NCBI RefSeq assembly: GCF_010730355.1 | Contig: NZ_AP022576.1 | Coordinates: 4,836,001 to 4,900,000, forward strand | Origin: Mycobacterium florentinum | GTDB lineage: Bacteria > Actinomycetota > Actinomycetes > Mycobacteriales > Mycobacteriaceae | Direction of reading: 5' to 3' | Length of the DNA stretch: 64,000 nucleotides | Shown here: piece by piece, positions 33,756 through 44,142 of the stretch | How the letters are laid out: the number at the start of each line of letters is the position of its first letter | Position numbering within the stretch: position 1 is the stretch's first letter | Made by a program: the position numbers and the translations under genes | Notes under the pieces: model-generated | Databases searched by the model: none | Told to the model about the DNA's origin: nothing | What the model saw: only the letters and a program-made list of their open reading frames with translations

Positions 33756-34445
33756 ATGCCCGACGCGAAACGGCCAGATCCGAAGCGGCGCTCCCCGGCT
33801 TCGCGCCCGGGGAAGGCCGGCGATTCGGTTCGGCGGGGTCGGTCCGCCAAACCGTCGTCCAAGCCGTCGTCGCGCACCTCGAAACTCGCGCAGAACGCCG
33901 CGGCGGCCCGGACGACGGCCGAGCACATCGTCGAACCCATCAAGCGGCAGATCGCCGAGTCCGTCGAGCAGCGGTCCGAGCAGCGGATGGGCTTCACCGC
34001 CCGGCGCGCGGCGGTGCTGGCCGCGGTGGTCTGCGTGTTGACGCTGACGATCGCGGGCCCGGTGCGCACGTATTTCGCGCAGCGCACCGAGATGTCTCAA
34101 CTGACGGCCAGTGAGGCGGCGCTGCGCCGGCAGATCGCCGACCTCGAGCAGAAGAAGGTCAAGCTCGCCGACCCGGCCTATATCGCGGCGCAGGCCCGCG
34201 AACGGCTGGGGTTCGTGATGCCCGGGGACACGCCGTTCCAAGTCCAGCTTCCGGCGGGCGCGGCGGCGTCCCCGCAGCCGGGCGCCGAGACGGCGAAACC
34301 CGCGAGCAACGCGCCGTGGTACTCCTCGCTGTGGCACACCATCGCAGACGCCCCGCACCTGCCGCCGGCCAACGCCACGGCGCCGGCCGAACCCGGGCAG
34401 CCCGCGCCGCCGGAATCACCGAAGCCCACGACTCCCGGTGGTTGA
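33756..34445 (+). CDS. FtsB/DivIC-like septum formation initiator
   Basis: A 229-aa bitopic membrane protein of the divisome, orthologue of Rv1024. A long basic, Ser/Pro-rich cytoplasmic region (residues 1-85) precedes one transmembrane segment (AAVLAAVVCVLTLTIAGPV), a short coiled coil (EMSQLTASEAALRRQIADLEQKK, in register) and the DivIC motif LADPAYIAAQARERLGFVMPG. The C-terminal 50 residues are Pro/Ala-rich. It should bridge FtsL and FtsQ at the septum. It lies 31 bp after eno and overlaps the next gene by 8 nt. Confidence 0.9.
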   Translation: MPDAKRPDPKRRSPASRPGKAGDSVRRGRSAKPSSKPSSRTSKLAQNAAAARTTAEHIVEPIKRQIAESVEQRSEQRMGFTARRAAVLAAVVCVLTLTIAGPVRTYFAQRTEMSQLTASEAALRRQIADLEQKKVKLADPAYIAAQARERLGFVMPGDTPFQVQLPAGAAASPQPGAETAKPASNAPWYSSLWHTIADAPHLPPANATAPAEPGQPAPPESPKPTTPGG

Positions 34446-34929
34446 TCGTGCCGACCTGGAAGCGGTGGCACGCCAGCTCGGTCGCGAGCCCCGCGGTGTG
34501 CTTCAGATCGCCTACCGATGTCCCAACGGCGAGCCCGGCGTGGTGAAGACCGCGCCGAAACTTCCTGACGGAACACCGTTTCCGACGTTGTACTACCTGA
34601 CGCATCCGCTTTTGACTGCGGCCGCCAGCCGGCTGGAGACGACGGGACTGATGCGGGATATGACCGAGCGGTTGGGGACGGATGCCGAATTGGCCGCCGC
34701 GTATCGGCGGGCGCACGAGGCGTATCTGGCCGAGCGCGACGCGATCGAACCGCTCGGGACCACGTTCTCGGGCGGCGGCATGCCGGACCGGGTCAAATGC
34801 CTGCACGTGCTGATCGCGCATTCGCTGGCCAAGGGGCCCGGGGTCAATCCCTTCGGTGACGAGGCGGTAGCGATGCTGGCCGCCGAGCCGGCGATGGCGG
34901 GGGTGCTGGACGGTGAGCTGTGGCGCTGA
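34438..34929 (+). CDS. DUF501 protein (Rv1025-like)
   Basis: A 163-aa conserved actinobacterial protein of unknown function. Visible conserved segments are AYRCPNGEPGVVKTAPKL, PFPTLYYLTHPLLTAAASRLE, and GGGMPDRVKCLHVLIAHSLA with GVNPFGDEA near the C-terminus; the Cys and His residues in these could bind a metal. GTG 34438 overlaps the end of the FtsB-like gene, and its own end overlaps ppx2 by 10 nt, so the three are translationally linked. Confidence 0.9.
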   Translation: MVDRADLEAVARQLGREPRGVLQIAYRCPNGEPGVVKTAPKLPDGTPFPTLYYLTHPLLTAAASRLETTGLMRDMTERLGTDAELAAAYRRAHEAYLAERDAIEPLGTTFSGGGMPDRVKCLHVLIAHSLAKGPGVNPFGDEAVAMLAAEPAMAGVLDGELWR

Positions 34930-35864
34930 GAGCGGCCGGAGTCGACTGTGGCACCAACTCGATTCGATTGCTGATCGCCGACGTCTCCGGCGGGCAGCTG
35001 CACGACGTGCATCGCGAGACGCGGATCGTGCGGTTGGGCCAGGGCGTGGACGCCACGGGTCAGTTCGCGCCGGAGGCGATCGAGCGGGCCAGGGTCGCGT
35101 TGGTCGACTACGCGGAGTTGATGAGAGTCCATCGCGTCGAGCGGGTCCGGATGGTGGCCACCTCGGCCGCGCGCGATGTCAGCAACCGCGACGACTTCTT
35201 CGCGATGACGGCCGAGGTGCTGGGCGGCGTGTCAGCCGGTGCGGTGGCCGAGGTGATCACCGGGGCCGAGGAAGCCGAGCTGTCGTTTCGCGGCGCGGTG
35301 GGCGAATTAGCAAGCACCCGTCGACCTTTCGTCGTCGTAGACCTGGGCGGCGGCTCAACCGAGATCGTGCTGGGCGCCGACCAGGTGACGGCGAGTTACT
35401 CGGCCGACATCGGCTGCGTCCGCTTGACCGAGCGCTGCTTGCACTCCGACCCGCCGACCCGTGCGGAAGTGGATGCGGCGCGCGAGTTCGTGCGTGAACG
35501 GCTCGAGCCCGCGCTGCGGGTCGTACCCGTCGAGGAAGCTCGCACCTGGATCGGGCTGGCCGGCACGATGACCACACTGTCGGCGTTGGCTCACAATATG
35601 AGCACGTATGATGCTGCGGCCATTCACCTTTCGAGAGTCCCCGGCGACGACCTGCTGTCGGTCTGCGAGCGGTTGATCGGCATGACGCGCGCCCAGCGCG
35701 CGGCGCTGCCCCCGATGCACGAGGGCCGGGCCGACGTGATCGGCGGCGGCGCGATCGTGGTGGAAGAACTGGCGCGTGAGCTGCGTGCCCGGGCGGGCAT
35801 CGACGAACTGACCGTCAGCGAGCACGACATTCTCGACGGCATCGTGCTGTCGATCGCGCACTAG
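34920..35864 (+). CDS. ppx2: Exopolyphosphatase / pppGpp phosphatase (Ppx/GppA family)
   Basis: A 314-aa ASKHA-fold phosphatase, orthologue of Rv1026. Motifs: GVDCGTNSIRLLIADV (phosphate 1), RMVATSAARDVSNRDDFF, EAELSFRGAV, VVDLGGGSTEIVLG (phosphate 2) and GLAGTMTTLSALAHNM. It releases phosphate from polyphosphate or pppGpp; the short mycobacterial Ppx proteins differ in preference between these two, and sequence alone does not decide. GTG 34920 overlaps the DUF501 gene. It is convergent with kdpE, with a repeat-bearing gap between. Confidence 0.93.
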   Translation: MALRAAGVDCGTNSIRLLIADVSGGQLHDVHRETRIVRLGQGVDATGQFAPEAIERARVALVDYAELMRVHRVERVRMVATSAARDVSNRDDFFAMTAEVLGGVSAGAVAEVITGAEEAELSFRGAVGELASTRRPFVVVDLGGGSTEIVLGADQVTASYSADIGCVRLTERCLHSDPPTRAEVDAAREFVRERLEPALRVVPVEEARTWIGLAGTMTTLSALAHNMSTYDAAAIHLSRVPGDDLLSVCERLIGMTRAQRAALPPMHEGRADVIGGGAIVVEELARELRARAGIDELTVSEHDILDGIVLSIAH

Positions 35865-35927
35865 CGCGCCGCAACGTTTTCGATTGTGCTCCCGCGGTTT
35901 TCGGTGTGCACTGGCGGCGGCGTCACC

Positions 35928-35956
35928 CGGCGTGTCGCCGCCCTGGGCGCACACTC
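35928..35956. repeat. Dispersed intergenic repeat, copy 2, with hairpin
   Basis: Inverted copy of the 13331-13359 element (27 of 29 bases), in the gap between the convergent genes ppx2 and kdpE. It contains the perfect stem-loop CGGCG-TGT-CGCCG at 35929-35941. Confidence 0.6.
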
Positions 35957-36000
35957 GAAACCCTGGGCGCACACTCAACGCCCTGGGTGCACACTCAGCC
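35941..36000. repeat. Three 20-bp direct repeats at the kdpE 3' end
   Basis: Three units of exactly 20 bp (35941, 35961, 35981) share CCCTGGG[C/T]GCACACTC and vary in the last four bases. The third unit contains the kdpE stop codon, so the array has grown into the gene's end. It extends the dispersed repeat above. Confidence 0.8.
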
Positions 36001-36675
36001 CTCGAAGCGGTAGCCCATGCCCGATTCGGTCAGCAGGTGTTTGGGATGCGACGGGTCGTCTTCGAGTTTGCGCCGCAGCTGAGCCAGATATACACGCAGG
36101 TAATGCGTTTCGGTGGCATACGCCGGGCCCCACACCTCTTTGAGCAATTCCTCGCGGCCGACCAGCTTGCCGCGATTGCGCACCAGCACCTCGAGCATGC
36201 CCCACTCGGTCGGGGTGAGGTGCACCTCGGCACCGCTCTTGGTGACCTTTTTGGCGGCCAGATCGACGGTGAATGCCTCGGTTTCGACCACCGGCTCGTC
36301 CATCTCGGAAGCCGCGGCATTGCGGCGCACCGCGGCGCGCAGCCGAGCCAGAAACTCGTCCATCCCAAACGGTTTCGTGACGTAGTCGTCGGCCCCGGCG
36401 TCTAGCGCCTCGACCTTGTCCGACGAATCGGTGCGCGCGGACAGCACGATCACCGGCGACGTCAGCCACCCGCGCAGACCGGCGAGCACCTCGATGCCCG
36501 AGATGTCGGGCAGGCCGAGGTCGAGGATCACCACGTCGGGTTTGTGTTCGGCCGCGGCGCGCAGGGCGCCGGCACCGGTTGCCGCGGTGACGACCTCGTA
36601 GCCGCGCACCGACAGGTTGATACGCAGCGCACGCAGGATGTGCGGCTCGTCGTCGATCACCAAGACCTTGGTCAT
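35995..36675 (-). CDS. kdpE: KdpE response regulator
   Basis: A 226-aa OmpR/PhoB-type regulator. The receiver has the acidic pair in VLVIDDEPHILRAL, phospho-acceptor Asp in VVILDLGLPDISG, switch Ser/Thr in VIVLSARTD and Lys in DDYVTKPFGMDEF. The winged-helix domain (residues 130-226) has HLTPTEWGMLEVLVRNRGK and ETHYLRVYLAQLRRKLE. Phosphorylated by KdpD, it activates the kdp operon at low potassium. It is the last gene of the minus-strand operon, 49 bp after kdpD; its stop lies inside a 20-bp repeat unit. Confidence 0.96.
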   Translation of the reverse strand: MTKVLVIDDEPHILRALRINLSVRGYEVVTAATGAGALRAAAEHKPDVVILDLGLPDISGIEVLAGLRGWLTSPVIVLSARTDSSDKVEALDAGADDYVTKPFGMDEFLARLRAAVRRNAAASEMDEPVVETEAFTVDLAAKKVTKSGAEVHLTPTEWGMLEVLVRNRGKLVGREELLKEVWGPAYATETHYLRVYLAQLRRKLEDDPSHPKHLLTESGMGYRFEG

Positions 36676-36724
36676 TGGCGCCGCTCCTCCTCATCGCTGC
36701 GCTCTGCATCGTCGTCGGCGCGAG

Positions 36725-39295
36725 TCATGAGACACCAATCGGTTGCGGTGGTGCCGCCAAGTCTACGACGACGGTGAGTCCACCCCCGGGAGTGTCGCCC
36801 GCCGCGATGTTGCCGCCCATGGCTTCGACGAAACCGCGCGCCACCGACATCCCCAGTCCCACACCGGTGGTGTTGTCGTGATCGCCCAGTCGCTGAAAGG
36901 GTTCGAACAGCTGCTCCTCGCCACCGTGCGGGATTCCCGGGCCTTCGTCGATGACGTTGATCAGGACCCGATCGCCGACCCGCCCCGCGTTGACCCTCAC
37001 CACGCAGTTGGGCGCGTATCGCAGCGCGTTGTCGATCAGATTGGCAAGAACCCGTTCCAGCAGCCCGGCGTCGGCCATCGCCACGGCGTCACCCACGTCG
37101 ACCTTGACGCGGTCGATCGCCGACCGGTAGAAGCCGGTGGCGCCCTTGCCAATACTGACCAGTGCGCGTTGCACCGTCTCTTCCAGATACACCTGGCGCA
37201 GATCCGGGCGGACCACGCCGGCGGCCAGCCGCGACGAATCCAGCAGATTGCCCACCAATGCGGTGAGCTGGTCGATCGACTCCTCAATGGTGGCCAGCAA
37301 TTCCGCGGTGTCCTCGGGGGAGAACGCGACGTCTTCGGCACGCAAACTGGACGCCGCGACCTTGGCCGCCGCCAGTGGCGTCCGCAGGTCATGGCTGACC
37401 GCCGAGAGCAGCGAGCGGCGCAGCTCGTCGGCCCGCACGATGGCCTCGGTGCGGCTGGCCTCCTCGGCCAGCTCGCGCTGCCGGACAAGACCCGCCGCCT
37501 GCTTGGCCACCGCGGTCAACACCCGGCGATCGCGGGCCGAGAGCTTGCGGCCCGCCATCAGCATCCAGAACTCGTCGTCACCGACCTCGATCGCAGTGTC
37601 GGCGGAATCGACGGTCACACAAGGATCTTTGCCCACGCAGGCGACGATGTAGCCCTTCTTGCCGCTGGCCCGCTCTTCGTCGCCGGGCTCGCGCAACATG
37701 CTGACCGCGCGCTGTGAGTACGTCTCACGCACCCGCTCGAGCAGCGTGTCGAGGTCGGCGCCGCGCAGCACCGATCCGGCGAACAGCGTCAGCAACTCGG
37801 CCTCTTGGGAGGCCAGCCGGGCTTCCCGGGCCCGCTTGGCGGCGAAGTCGACGAGCACCGCGACCGCGACCGCGATCAGCAGCAGCACCAATTCGGTGAT
37901 GGCGTTGTTGGGTTCGGCGATCGTGAAGCTGTGCCGCGGCGCGATCAGGTAGTAGTTCAGCAGCAGTCCGGACAGCACCGCCGAAAGAGCGGCCGGCGCA
38001 ACGCCTCCCAGCAGGCCCACCAGCAGCACGCCGACGAAGAACAGCGCACTTTCCCCGCCGGTGTCCAGATACGGGTCGAGCGTCGTCACGTTGACCGCGC
38101 AGATGGCGGGCGGGACGATGGCGGCGGCCAGCCAGGACGCGATGCGTCGGTCGCGCGGCGCCAGCGACGCCATCCGAAAGCCGCGTTTGGACTCCTCGTG
38201 CGTGACGATGTGCACGTCGATCTTGCCCGATTGCTGGACAACGGTGGTGCCGATGCCCTCATCGAATATTCGTGCCCACCGCGATCGGCGCGAGCTGCCG
38301 ATCGCCAACTGGGTGGCGTTCATCTCGCGAGCGAAATCCAGTAAGGCGCCGGGTACGTCGTCGCCGACGACGGTGTGCACCGAGGCGTCCAGGCTGCTCG
38401 CCAGGTCGCGGATCTTGGCCATCCGGGTCTCGGACAGGCCGGCCAACCCGTCGCCGCGAACCACGTGCACGACCATCAGCTCGGCGCTGGATTTCGACGC
38501 GATCCGGGATGCTCGGCGTACCAACGTTTCCGACTCGGGTCCACCCGTGATCGCCACCACGACGCGCTCGCGCGCCTCCCACATGTCGGTGATCTTGTTC
38601 TCGGCGCGGTACTTGGCCAGCGCGGTATCGACCTGGTCGGCCAGCCACAGCAGCGCCAATTCCCTTAGCGCGGTGAGGTTTCCGCGACGGAAGTAGTTCG
38701 ACAGCGCGGCGTCGATCTTTTCCGAAGCGTAGACATTGCCATGGGAAAGCCTGCGCTGCAGCGCCTCCGGCGTGATATCGATGAGCTCGACCTGGGCGGC
38801 TTCTCGCACAATCGAATCCGGGATCGTCTCCTTCTGCTCGATCCCGGTGATCTGCGCGACGACATCGTTGAGGCTTTCCAGATGCTGGATGTTGACCGTG
38901 GAGATCACGGTGATACCGGCCGCGAGCAACTCCTCGACGTCTTGACAGCGCTTCTGGTTTTTGCTTCCGGGTGTATTGGTGTGGGCTAGTTCGTCGACCA
39001 GAACCACTTGCGGATGCCGCGCCAGCACCGCCGGCACGTCGAGTTCGGGAAAGCTGCCAGCGCGGTATTCGATGAAACGCGGCGGGATGATTTCGATGCC
39101 TTCCAGCATCTGCGCCGTCTTGGCCCGGCCATGGGTCTCCACCACGGCGGCCACCAGATCGGTGCCACGCTCCAAGCGCCGGTGTGCTTCGCCGAGCATC
39201 GCGTACGTCTTACCGACACCCGGAGCCGCACCGAGGTAGATGCGTAGCTCCCCGCGCTTGGGATGGTGGTCCGCGACGGTCACGTCAACCATCAT
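36725..39295 (-). CDS. kdpD: KdpD potassium/turgor sensor histidine kinase
   Basis: 856 aa. The N-terminal KdpD domain has P-loop LGAAPGVGKTYAMLGEAHR and VVLVDELAHTNTPGSKN, followed by a universal-stress-protein-like domain (ERVVVAITGGPESETLVRRA, ATQLAIGSSRRSRW). Four closely spaced membrane helices (residues about 390-490, DUF4118), a GAF-like segment, then the kinase core: H-box AVSHDLRTPLAAAKV, N-box NLIDNALRYAPN, DEGPGIP and GVGLGMSVARGFVEAMGG. The start may be either of two adjacent ATG codons. It is 12 bp downstream of kdpC, on the same strand as kdpFABC. Confidence 0.96.
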   Translation of the reverse strand: MMVDVTVADHHPKRGELRIYLGAAPGVGKTYAMLGEAHRRLERGTDLVAAVVETHGRAKTAQMLEGIEIIPPRFIEYRAGSFPELDVPAVLARHPQVVLVDELAHTNTPGSKNQKRCQDVEELLAAGITVISTVNIQHLESLNDVVAQITGIEQKETIPDSIVREAAQVELIDITPEALQRRLSHGNVYASEKIDAALSNYFRRGNLTALRELALLWLADQVDTALAKYRAENKITDMWEARERVVVAITGGPESETLVRRASRIASKSSAELMVVHVVRGDGLAGLSETRMAKIRDLASSLDASVHTVVGDDVPGALLDFAREMNATQLAIGSSRRSRWARIFDEGIGTTVVQQSGKIDVHIVTHEESKRGFRMASLAPRDRRIASWLAAAIVPPAICAVNVTTLDPYLDTGGESALFFVGVLLVGLLGGVAPAALSAVLSGLLLNYYLIAPRHSFTIAEPNNAITELVLLLIAVAVAVLVDFAAKRAREARLASQEAELLTLFAGSVLRGADLDTLLERVRETYSQRAVSMLREPGDEERASGKKGYIVACVGKDPCVTVDSADTAIEVGDDEFWMLMAGRKLSARDRRVLTAVAKQAAGLVRQRELAEEASRTEAIVRADELRRSLLSAVSHDLRTPLAAAKVAASSLRAEDVAFSPEDTAELLATIEESIDQLTALVGNLLDSSRLAAGVVRPDLRQVYLEETVQRALVSIGKGATGFYRSAIDRVKVDVGDAVAMADAGLLERVLANLIDNALRYAPNCVVRVNAGRVGDRVLINVIDEGPGIPHGGEEQLFEPFQRLGDHDNTTGVGLGMSVARGFVEAMGGNIAAGDTPGGGLTVVVDLAAPPQPIGVS

Positions 39296-39307
39296 CCCCC
39301 CGAATCG

Positions 39308-40234
39308 CTAGGTCGTGACCGGGAACCGGTGGTCGAGTTCCAGATTCAGTTGCAGCACATTGACCGTCGGCTCGCCGAAGAATCCCAGGGCGCGTCCGTC
39401 GCGGAACTGGGCGAGGACCGCGCGGATCTGGTCCGGGCTGACGTGACGGGCCTTGGCCACCCGGGCGACCTGAATATCGGCGTAGGCCGGTGAGATGTGC
39501 GGATCCAGGCCACTGCCGCTGGCGGTGACCGCGTCGGCGGGCACCTGCGGGTTGCTCGGAGCCGCACCGCGAATGGGCACGGTCTGTCCGGTCGAGTAGT
39601 CGTCACCGAACTTCGCGCACTCCACCCGGACACCTTCGTAGAGGTCCAGGAAGGGCTGTTTGGTCGTCGCGCACGGCTCGTTGACGCTGACCACCCGGGT
39701 CGGGTGGACGACGTAGCCGCGCGAATCGCGGGGGCCGATCACCGACAGCACCGCTCCGACCCCGCCGCCGGTGCAGTACGGGCGCGACCCGTCGACACCT
39801 TCGAGTTGCCCGACGGCGGCGCTGCGCGTGCACACCTGTGTCAGCAGGCTCGGCTTGAACCCGGCGTCGGATGCGCTGGCGCCGGAGGCCAGCTTGGCCG
39901 GATCACCCGGTGTGTCGACAGTGCTCTCGGGGCCAAGGTTGCTGCCGCCGCTGGCCGTCGGGTCATAACCGTTGCTGCCCGCGGCCGAGGGACGGCTTTG
40001 GAAGTACTTCTGCAGCGGGTTGCCCGATGAGTCGGTGAACGACTGGCCGATCAGCTCGCTGCCGATCGGTTTGCCGCCGGCGGTAAGGATCGAGCCCTCC
40101 GCCTTGTCGTGCAGGCCCGGGATGAGCGCAACCAGCCAAATCAGCAGCGGGTAGCCAAAACCCAGGATCACGGTGAAGACGAGCAGCGCGCGCAGCGCGG
40201 CCCAGTGTTGACGAAGCGTGTTGGCGATGTTCAT
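39308..40234 (-). CDS. kdpC: KdpC subunit of the potassium-importing ATPase
   Basis: 308 aa from ATG 40234. One N-terminal transmembrane helix (RALLVFTVILGFGYPLLIWLVA) anchors an extracytoplasmic domain. Conserved KdpC segments are QKYFQSRPSAAG with YDPTASGGSNLGP, then the C-terminal VTASGSGLDPHISPAYADIQVARVA and NVLQLNLELD. The middle has a longer insertion than E. coli KdpC (residues about 120-210, with four Cys), common in mycobacteria. It stabilises the KdpA-KdpB complex. The upstream frame extension lies inside kdpB and is rejected. Confidence 0.95.
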   Translation of the reverse strand: MNIANTLRQHWAALRALLVFTVILGFGYPLLIWLVALIPGLHDKAEGSILTAGGKPIGSELIGQSFTDSSGNPLQKYFQSRPSAAGSNGYDPTASGGSNLGPESTVDTPGDPAKLASGASASDAGFKPSLLTQVCTRSAAVGQLEGVDGSRPYCTGGGVGAVLSVIGPRDSRGYVVHPTRVVSVNEPCATTKQPFLDLYEGVRVECAKFGDDYSTGQTVPIRGAAPSNPQVPADAVTASGSGLDPHISPAYADIQVARVAKARHVSPDQIRAVLAQFRDGRALGFFGEPTVNVLQLNLELDHRFPVTT

Positions 40235-40235
40235 C

Positions 40236-42380
40236 TCAGGCCATCCCAGGAAGCAGTTGAACCAGCAAGTCGATGAGCTTGATCCCGACGAACGGGGCGA
40301 CGATGCCGCCCAATCCGTAGATGTAGAGGTTGCGGCTGAGCAGTTTCGACGCGCGGCTGGGCGTGTACCGAACACCGCGCAGCGCCAACGGAATCAGGGC
40401 GACGATGACGACCGCGTTGAAGATGACCGCCGACAGGATCGCCGATTGCGGGCTGTGCAGCCGCATGATGTTGATCAGATCCAGGCCGGGGAAGATCGCC
40501 ACGAACATCGCCGGGATGATCGCGAAATATTTGGCGATGTCGTTGGCGATCGAGAACGTGGTCAACGCGCCGCGGGTGATCAGCAATTGCTTACCGATCT
40601 CGACGATCTCGATCAGCTTGGTGGGATCGGAGTCCAAATCCACCATGTTGCCGGCCTCTTTGGCCGCCGACGTGCCAGTGTTCATGGCCACCCCGACGTC
40701 GGCCTGAGCCAACGCCGGTGCGTCGTTGGTGCCGTCACCGGTCATCGCCACAAGGCGTCCGCCCTGCTGCTCCCTCTTGATCAGCATCATCTTGTCTTCG
40801 GGTGTGGCCTCGGCGAGGAAGTCGTCCACCCCGGCCTCGTCGGCGATTGCCTTGGCGGTCAACGGATTATCGCCGGTGATCATGACCGTGCGGATGCCCA
40901 TCAGGCGCATTGCGTCGAACCGTTCCCGCATGCCCTGCTTCACCACGTCCTTGAGGTGAATGACGCCGAGCACTTCGGCTTTCCCGTCGTCGACCTGTCC
41001 GACCACCAGCGGGGTTCCGCCGGCCGCGGAGATGCCGTCGACGATCTCGCCGAGTTCGGTCGGAACGGTGCCGCCGTGCCCGCGGATCCACTCGGAGACC
41101 GAGCTGGCCGCCCCCTTGCGCAGCTGCCGTCCGTCGACGTCAACGCCCGACATCCGGGTCGTTGCGGTGAATTCCACCCAGGTGGCATGGGTCAGCTCGC
41201 CGGGTGTCCGGGCGCGCAGCCCGTACGCCTCCTTGGCGTACACCACGATGGACCGCCCCTCCGGCGTCTCGTCGGCGAGGCTGGACAGCTGCGCGGCGTC
41301 GGCCAGTTCCGCGTGGGTCACCCCGGTCACCGGAATGAATTCCGAGGCTTGACGATTGCCGAGCGTGATCGTTCCGGTCTTGTCCAGCAGCAGGGTGTTG
41401 ACATCGCCGGCGGCCTCGACGGCGCGGCCGGACATGGCCAGCACATTGCGTTGCACCAGCCGGTCCATACCCGCGATACCGATCGCCGACAGCAGCGCGC
41501 CGATGGTGGTCGGGATCAGACACACCAGCAGCGCCACCAGGACGATGCCGCTGATGCCGTCGGAGCTGAGCGCCGAAGTATCGGGCACACCAGGGTTATT
41601 CACCTTCGAGTAGATCGCGAGCGGCTGCAGCGTGGCGACAGCGAACACGAAGATGATGGTCAGCGCCGCCAGCAGGATGTTCAGTGCGATCTCGTTGGGC
41701 GTCTTCTGCCGGTTGGCACCCTCGACGAGCGCGATCATCCGGTCCACGAAGCTCTCGCCCGGCTTCTGGGTGATCTTGACGACGATGCGGTCCGACAGCA
41801 CGGTGGTGCCGCCGGTCACCGCGGAGCGGTCACCGCCGGACTCCCGGATCACCGGTGCCGACTCGCCGGTGATGGCCGATTCGTCAACCGAGGCAATGCC
41901 TTCCACAACATCGCCGTCCCCGGGAATGACCTGACCCGCGGTGACGACCACGAAGTCGCCCTGCTGCAGCAGGGGCGCCGCGATCTCTTCGGGCGTGCCT
42001 GCTGCGCCCGGCTTCCAATCCTTGAGCCGGTGTGCGATGGTGTCGGCCTTCGTCTTGCGCAGGCTATCCGCCTGCGCCTTGCCTCGGCCTTCGGCGACGG
42101 CCTCCGCCAGGTTCGCGAAAAGCACTGTGAGCCATAGCCAGAATACGGTGAGCCAGCTGAACCAGGTGCTGTCGCCGAACGCGAGCACCGTCGACCAGAC
42201 GGCCCCGATCTCGACGATGAACATCACCGGGTTGCGCCACAGGGTGCGCGGATCGAGTTTGCGCAGCGCGTCCGGCAGCGACTTCAGCAGCAGGGCCGGG
42301 TCGAGCAGGCCGCCCTGGAGCTTGTCGCCCGCCGTGGGGGCGGAACGTCGACGGGTGTGGGAATCCAAGGTAGTAGTCAC
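40236..42380 (-). CDS. kdpB: KdpB P-type ATPase catalytic subunit
   Basis: A 714-aa P-type ATPase. Phosphorylation Asp in [18 protein letters not shown], actuator loop [13 protein letters not shown], and hinge [24 protein letters not shown] with [19 protein letters not shown]. About seven transmembrane segments are visible. It hydrolyses ATP to drive potassium moved through KdpA. GTG start at 42380; the end is one base before kdpC, and kdpA is 2 bp upstream, so the operon is tightly packed. Confidence 0.98.
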   Translation of the reverse strand: MTTTLDSHTRRRSAPTAGDKLQGGLLDPALLLKSLPDALRKLDPRTLWRNPVMFIVEIGAVWSTVLAFGDSTWFSWLTVFWLWLTVLFANLAEAVAEGRGKAQADSLRKTKADTIAHRLKDWKPGAAGTPEEIAAPLLQQGDFVVVTAGQVIPGDGDVVEGIASVDESAITGESAPVIRESGGDRSAVTGGTTVLSDRIVVKITQKPGESFVDRMIALVEGANRQKTPNEIALNILLAALTIIFVFAVATLQPLAIYSKVNNPGVPDTSALSSDGISGIVLVALLVCLIPTTIGALLSAIGIAGMDRLVQRNVLAMSGRAVEAAGDVNTLLLDKTGTITLGNRQASEFIPVTGVTHAELADAAQLSSLADETPEGRSIVVYAKEAYGLRARTPGELTHATWVEFTATTRMSGVDVDGRQLRKGAASSVSEWIRGHGGTVPTELGEIVDGISAAGGTPLVVGQVDDGKAEVLGVIHLKDVVKQGMRERFDAMRLMGIRTVMITGDNPLTAKAIADEAGVDDFLAEATPEDKMMLIKREQQGGRLVAMTGDGTNDAPALAQADVGVAMNTGTSAAKEAGNMVDLDSDPTKLIEIVEIGKQLLITRGALTTFSIANDIAKYFAIIPAMFVAIFPGLDLINIMRLHSPQSAILSAVIFNAVVIVALIPLALRGVRYTPSRASKLLSRNLYIYGLGGIVAPFVGIKLIDLLVQLLPGMA

Positions 42381-42382
42381 TC

Positions 42383-44053
42383 TTAGTGAATCCCTTCAGC
42401 GAGCGGCCCGAGCGCCAGCGCGGGCAGGAAGGTGAGGGCAACCAGAATGACCGTCACACCCACGACAAGTCCGACGAATTGCGGCTTGTGCGTGGGCAGC
42501 GTGCCGCTCGACTCAGGTGTCATGCCCTGACGTGCCAGCGAACCGGCAAGTGCGAGAACGAGAACCATCGGCAGGAATCGTCCGAAGACCATCGCCAGCC
42601 CCAGCGCGGTGTTCCACCAAACGGTGTTGGCCGAGAGGCCGGCGAAGGCCGAACCGTTGTTGTTGGCCGCCGAGGTGAACGCGTACAGCACCTCGGACAG
42701 GCCGTGCGGCCCGGTATTGGCCATGCCCGCACGCTCACCGGGCAGTGCCATCGCGATGGCCGTGCCCAGCAACACGAGCAGCGGGGTAATCAGGAAATAG
42801 CCTGAGGCCAGCTTCATTTCGCGCGGGTTGATCTTCTTGCCCAGGTATTCCGGTGTCCGGCCGACCATCAGGCCGGCGACGAACACCGTGATGACCGCGA
42901 GGATCAGGATGCCGTACAGGCCCGAGCCGGTACCACCGGGCGCGACCTCACCGAGCTGCATGTTGAACATCGTCATCATGCCGCCCAGGCTGGTGTAGGA
43001 GTCGTGGGTGGAATCGACTGCGCCGGTTGAGGTCAGCGTCGTCGCATCGGCAAAGACCGCGGAATCCGCGACACCGAAGCGCTGTTCGACGCCTTCGTAG
43101 GCGGCGCCCGCCGCGGAGGGGACAGTGCCATGGTGCTGCAGCTGGAACAGCATCATGAAGCTGACGCTGAGCATGGCCAGGATGCTGACGACCGCGACGA
43201 TCGCGTAGCCCTGCTTTTTGCTGTTCACCATGCGGCCGAAGGTGCGCGGCAGCGAGAACCCGATGACCAGGATCAGGAAGATCTCGACCCAGTTGGTCCA
43301 TGCGGTCGCGTTCTCGAACGGGTGCGCCGAGTTGGCGTTGTAGAAGCCACCACCGTTGGTGCCCAACAACTTTATTACTTCCTGACTCGCGACCGGACCG
43401 CCGGGGAGGGTCTGCGGGGCGCCGGCCAGCGTGGTGACGACCTGGTCGTTGAGGTGGAAGTTCTGCACGACGCCACCGGCGAGCAAGACGAGCGCGCCGA
43501 GGATCGAGATCGGCAACAGGATGCGCAGCGTGCCGCGGGTCAGGTCCACCCAGAAGTTGCCCAATTCGTTGGTGCGATGCCGGGCGAACCCGCGGACCAG
43601 CGCGACCGCGACGGCCATGCCGACCGCGGCGGAGACGAAGTTCTGGACCGCCAGGCCGGCCATCTGGACCAGGTGGCCCATCGTCGACTCGCCAGAGTAG
43701 GCCTGCCAGTTGGTGTTTGTGACGAAGCTGATCGCGGTGTTCCACGCCAGCGCCGGTGTCATCTTCGTGCCCGGATCGTGCAGATGCAGCGGCAGCTTGT
43801 CCTGCACCAGCTGCAAGATGAACAGGAACACGACGCTGACCGCCGAAAAGGCCAGCACGCTACGGGCATACGTCTTCCACGTCTGCTCCGAGTCGGGGTT
43901 GGCGCCGATCAAACGGTAGATGAATTTCTCAGTGCGCGAATGCTTTTGGGCACTGTAGACCCGATACATGTAGTCGCCCAGCGGCACGTGAACAACCGCC
44001 AGCGCGACGATCAGCAGGGCGAGGAACACCACACCCGCCGCGGTGCCGCTCAC
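42383..44053 (-). CDS. kdpA: KdpA potassium-binding channel-like subunit
   Basis: A 556-aa, about ten-helix membrane protein of the superfamily of K+ transporters. Selectivity-filter-like segments include [34 protein letters not shown], and [19 protein letters not shown]. The product begins with [22 protein letters not shown] 44053 shares one base with the kdpF stop codon. It binds and passes potassium that KdpB energises. Length matches the family (about 557-570). Confidence 0.98.
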   Translation of the reverse strand: MSGTAAGVVFLALLIVALAVVHVPLGDYMYRVYSAQKHSRTEKFIYRLIGANPDSEQTWKTYARSVLAFSAVSVVFLFILQLVQDKLPLHLHDPGTKMTPALAWNTAISFVTNTNWQAYSGESTMGHLVQMAGLAVQNFVSAAVGMAVAVALVRGFARHRTNELGNFWVDLTRGTLRILLPISILGALVLLAGGVVQNFHLNDQVVTTLAGAPQTLPGGPVASQEVIKLLGTNGGGFYNANSAHPFENATAWTNWVEIFLILVIGFSLPRTFGRMVNSKKQGYAIVAVVSILAMLSVSFMMLFQLQHHGTVPSAAGAAYEGVEQRFGVADSAVFADATTLTSTGAVDSTHDSYTSLGGMMTMFNMQLGEVAPGGTGSGLYGILILAVITVFVAGLMVGRTPEYLGKKINPREMKLASGYFLITPLLVLLGTAIAMALPGERAGMANTGPHGLSEVLYAFTSAANNNGSAFAGLSANTVWWNTALGLAMVFGRFLPMVLVLALAGSLARQGMTPESSGTLPTHKPQFVGLVVGVTVILVALTFLPALALGPLAEGIH

Positions 44054-44142
44054 TAGAACCGCTCCGGGTACATCAGGGCGGCGCCCAGCAACAGGGCTAT
44101 CAGGATGGACAGGACCAGGCCCACCGCGTTGGCGGTGCTCAC
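44053..44142 (-). CDS. kdpF: KdpF small membrane subunit
   Basis: A 29-aa single-helix peptide: [19 protein letters not shown] then AALMYPERF. KdpF stabilises the Kdp complex, and the terminal L-M-Y-P-E-R/K-F pattern is typical. GTG 44142 overlaps the preceding small ORF's stop as GTGA; the TAG shares its G-complement base with the kdpA start. It is too short for routine ORF calling. Confidence 0.9.
   Translation of the reverse strand: MSTANAVGLVLSILIALLLGAALMYPERF

Noticed and set aside
35941..36000. Possible CRISPR array (three 20-bp repeats)
   Set aside because: Units are contiguous with no spacers, only three copies, and no cas genes are present.
40218..42137. A 639-codon open frame on the plus strand opposite kdpB
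   Set aside because: Antisense shadow of kdpB; no domain, no ribosome site, and it overlaps the whole ATPase core.
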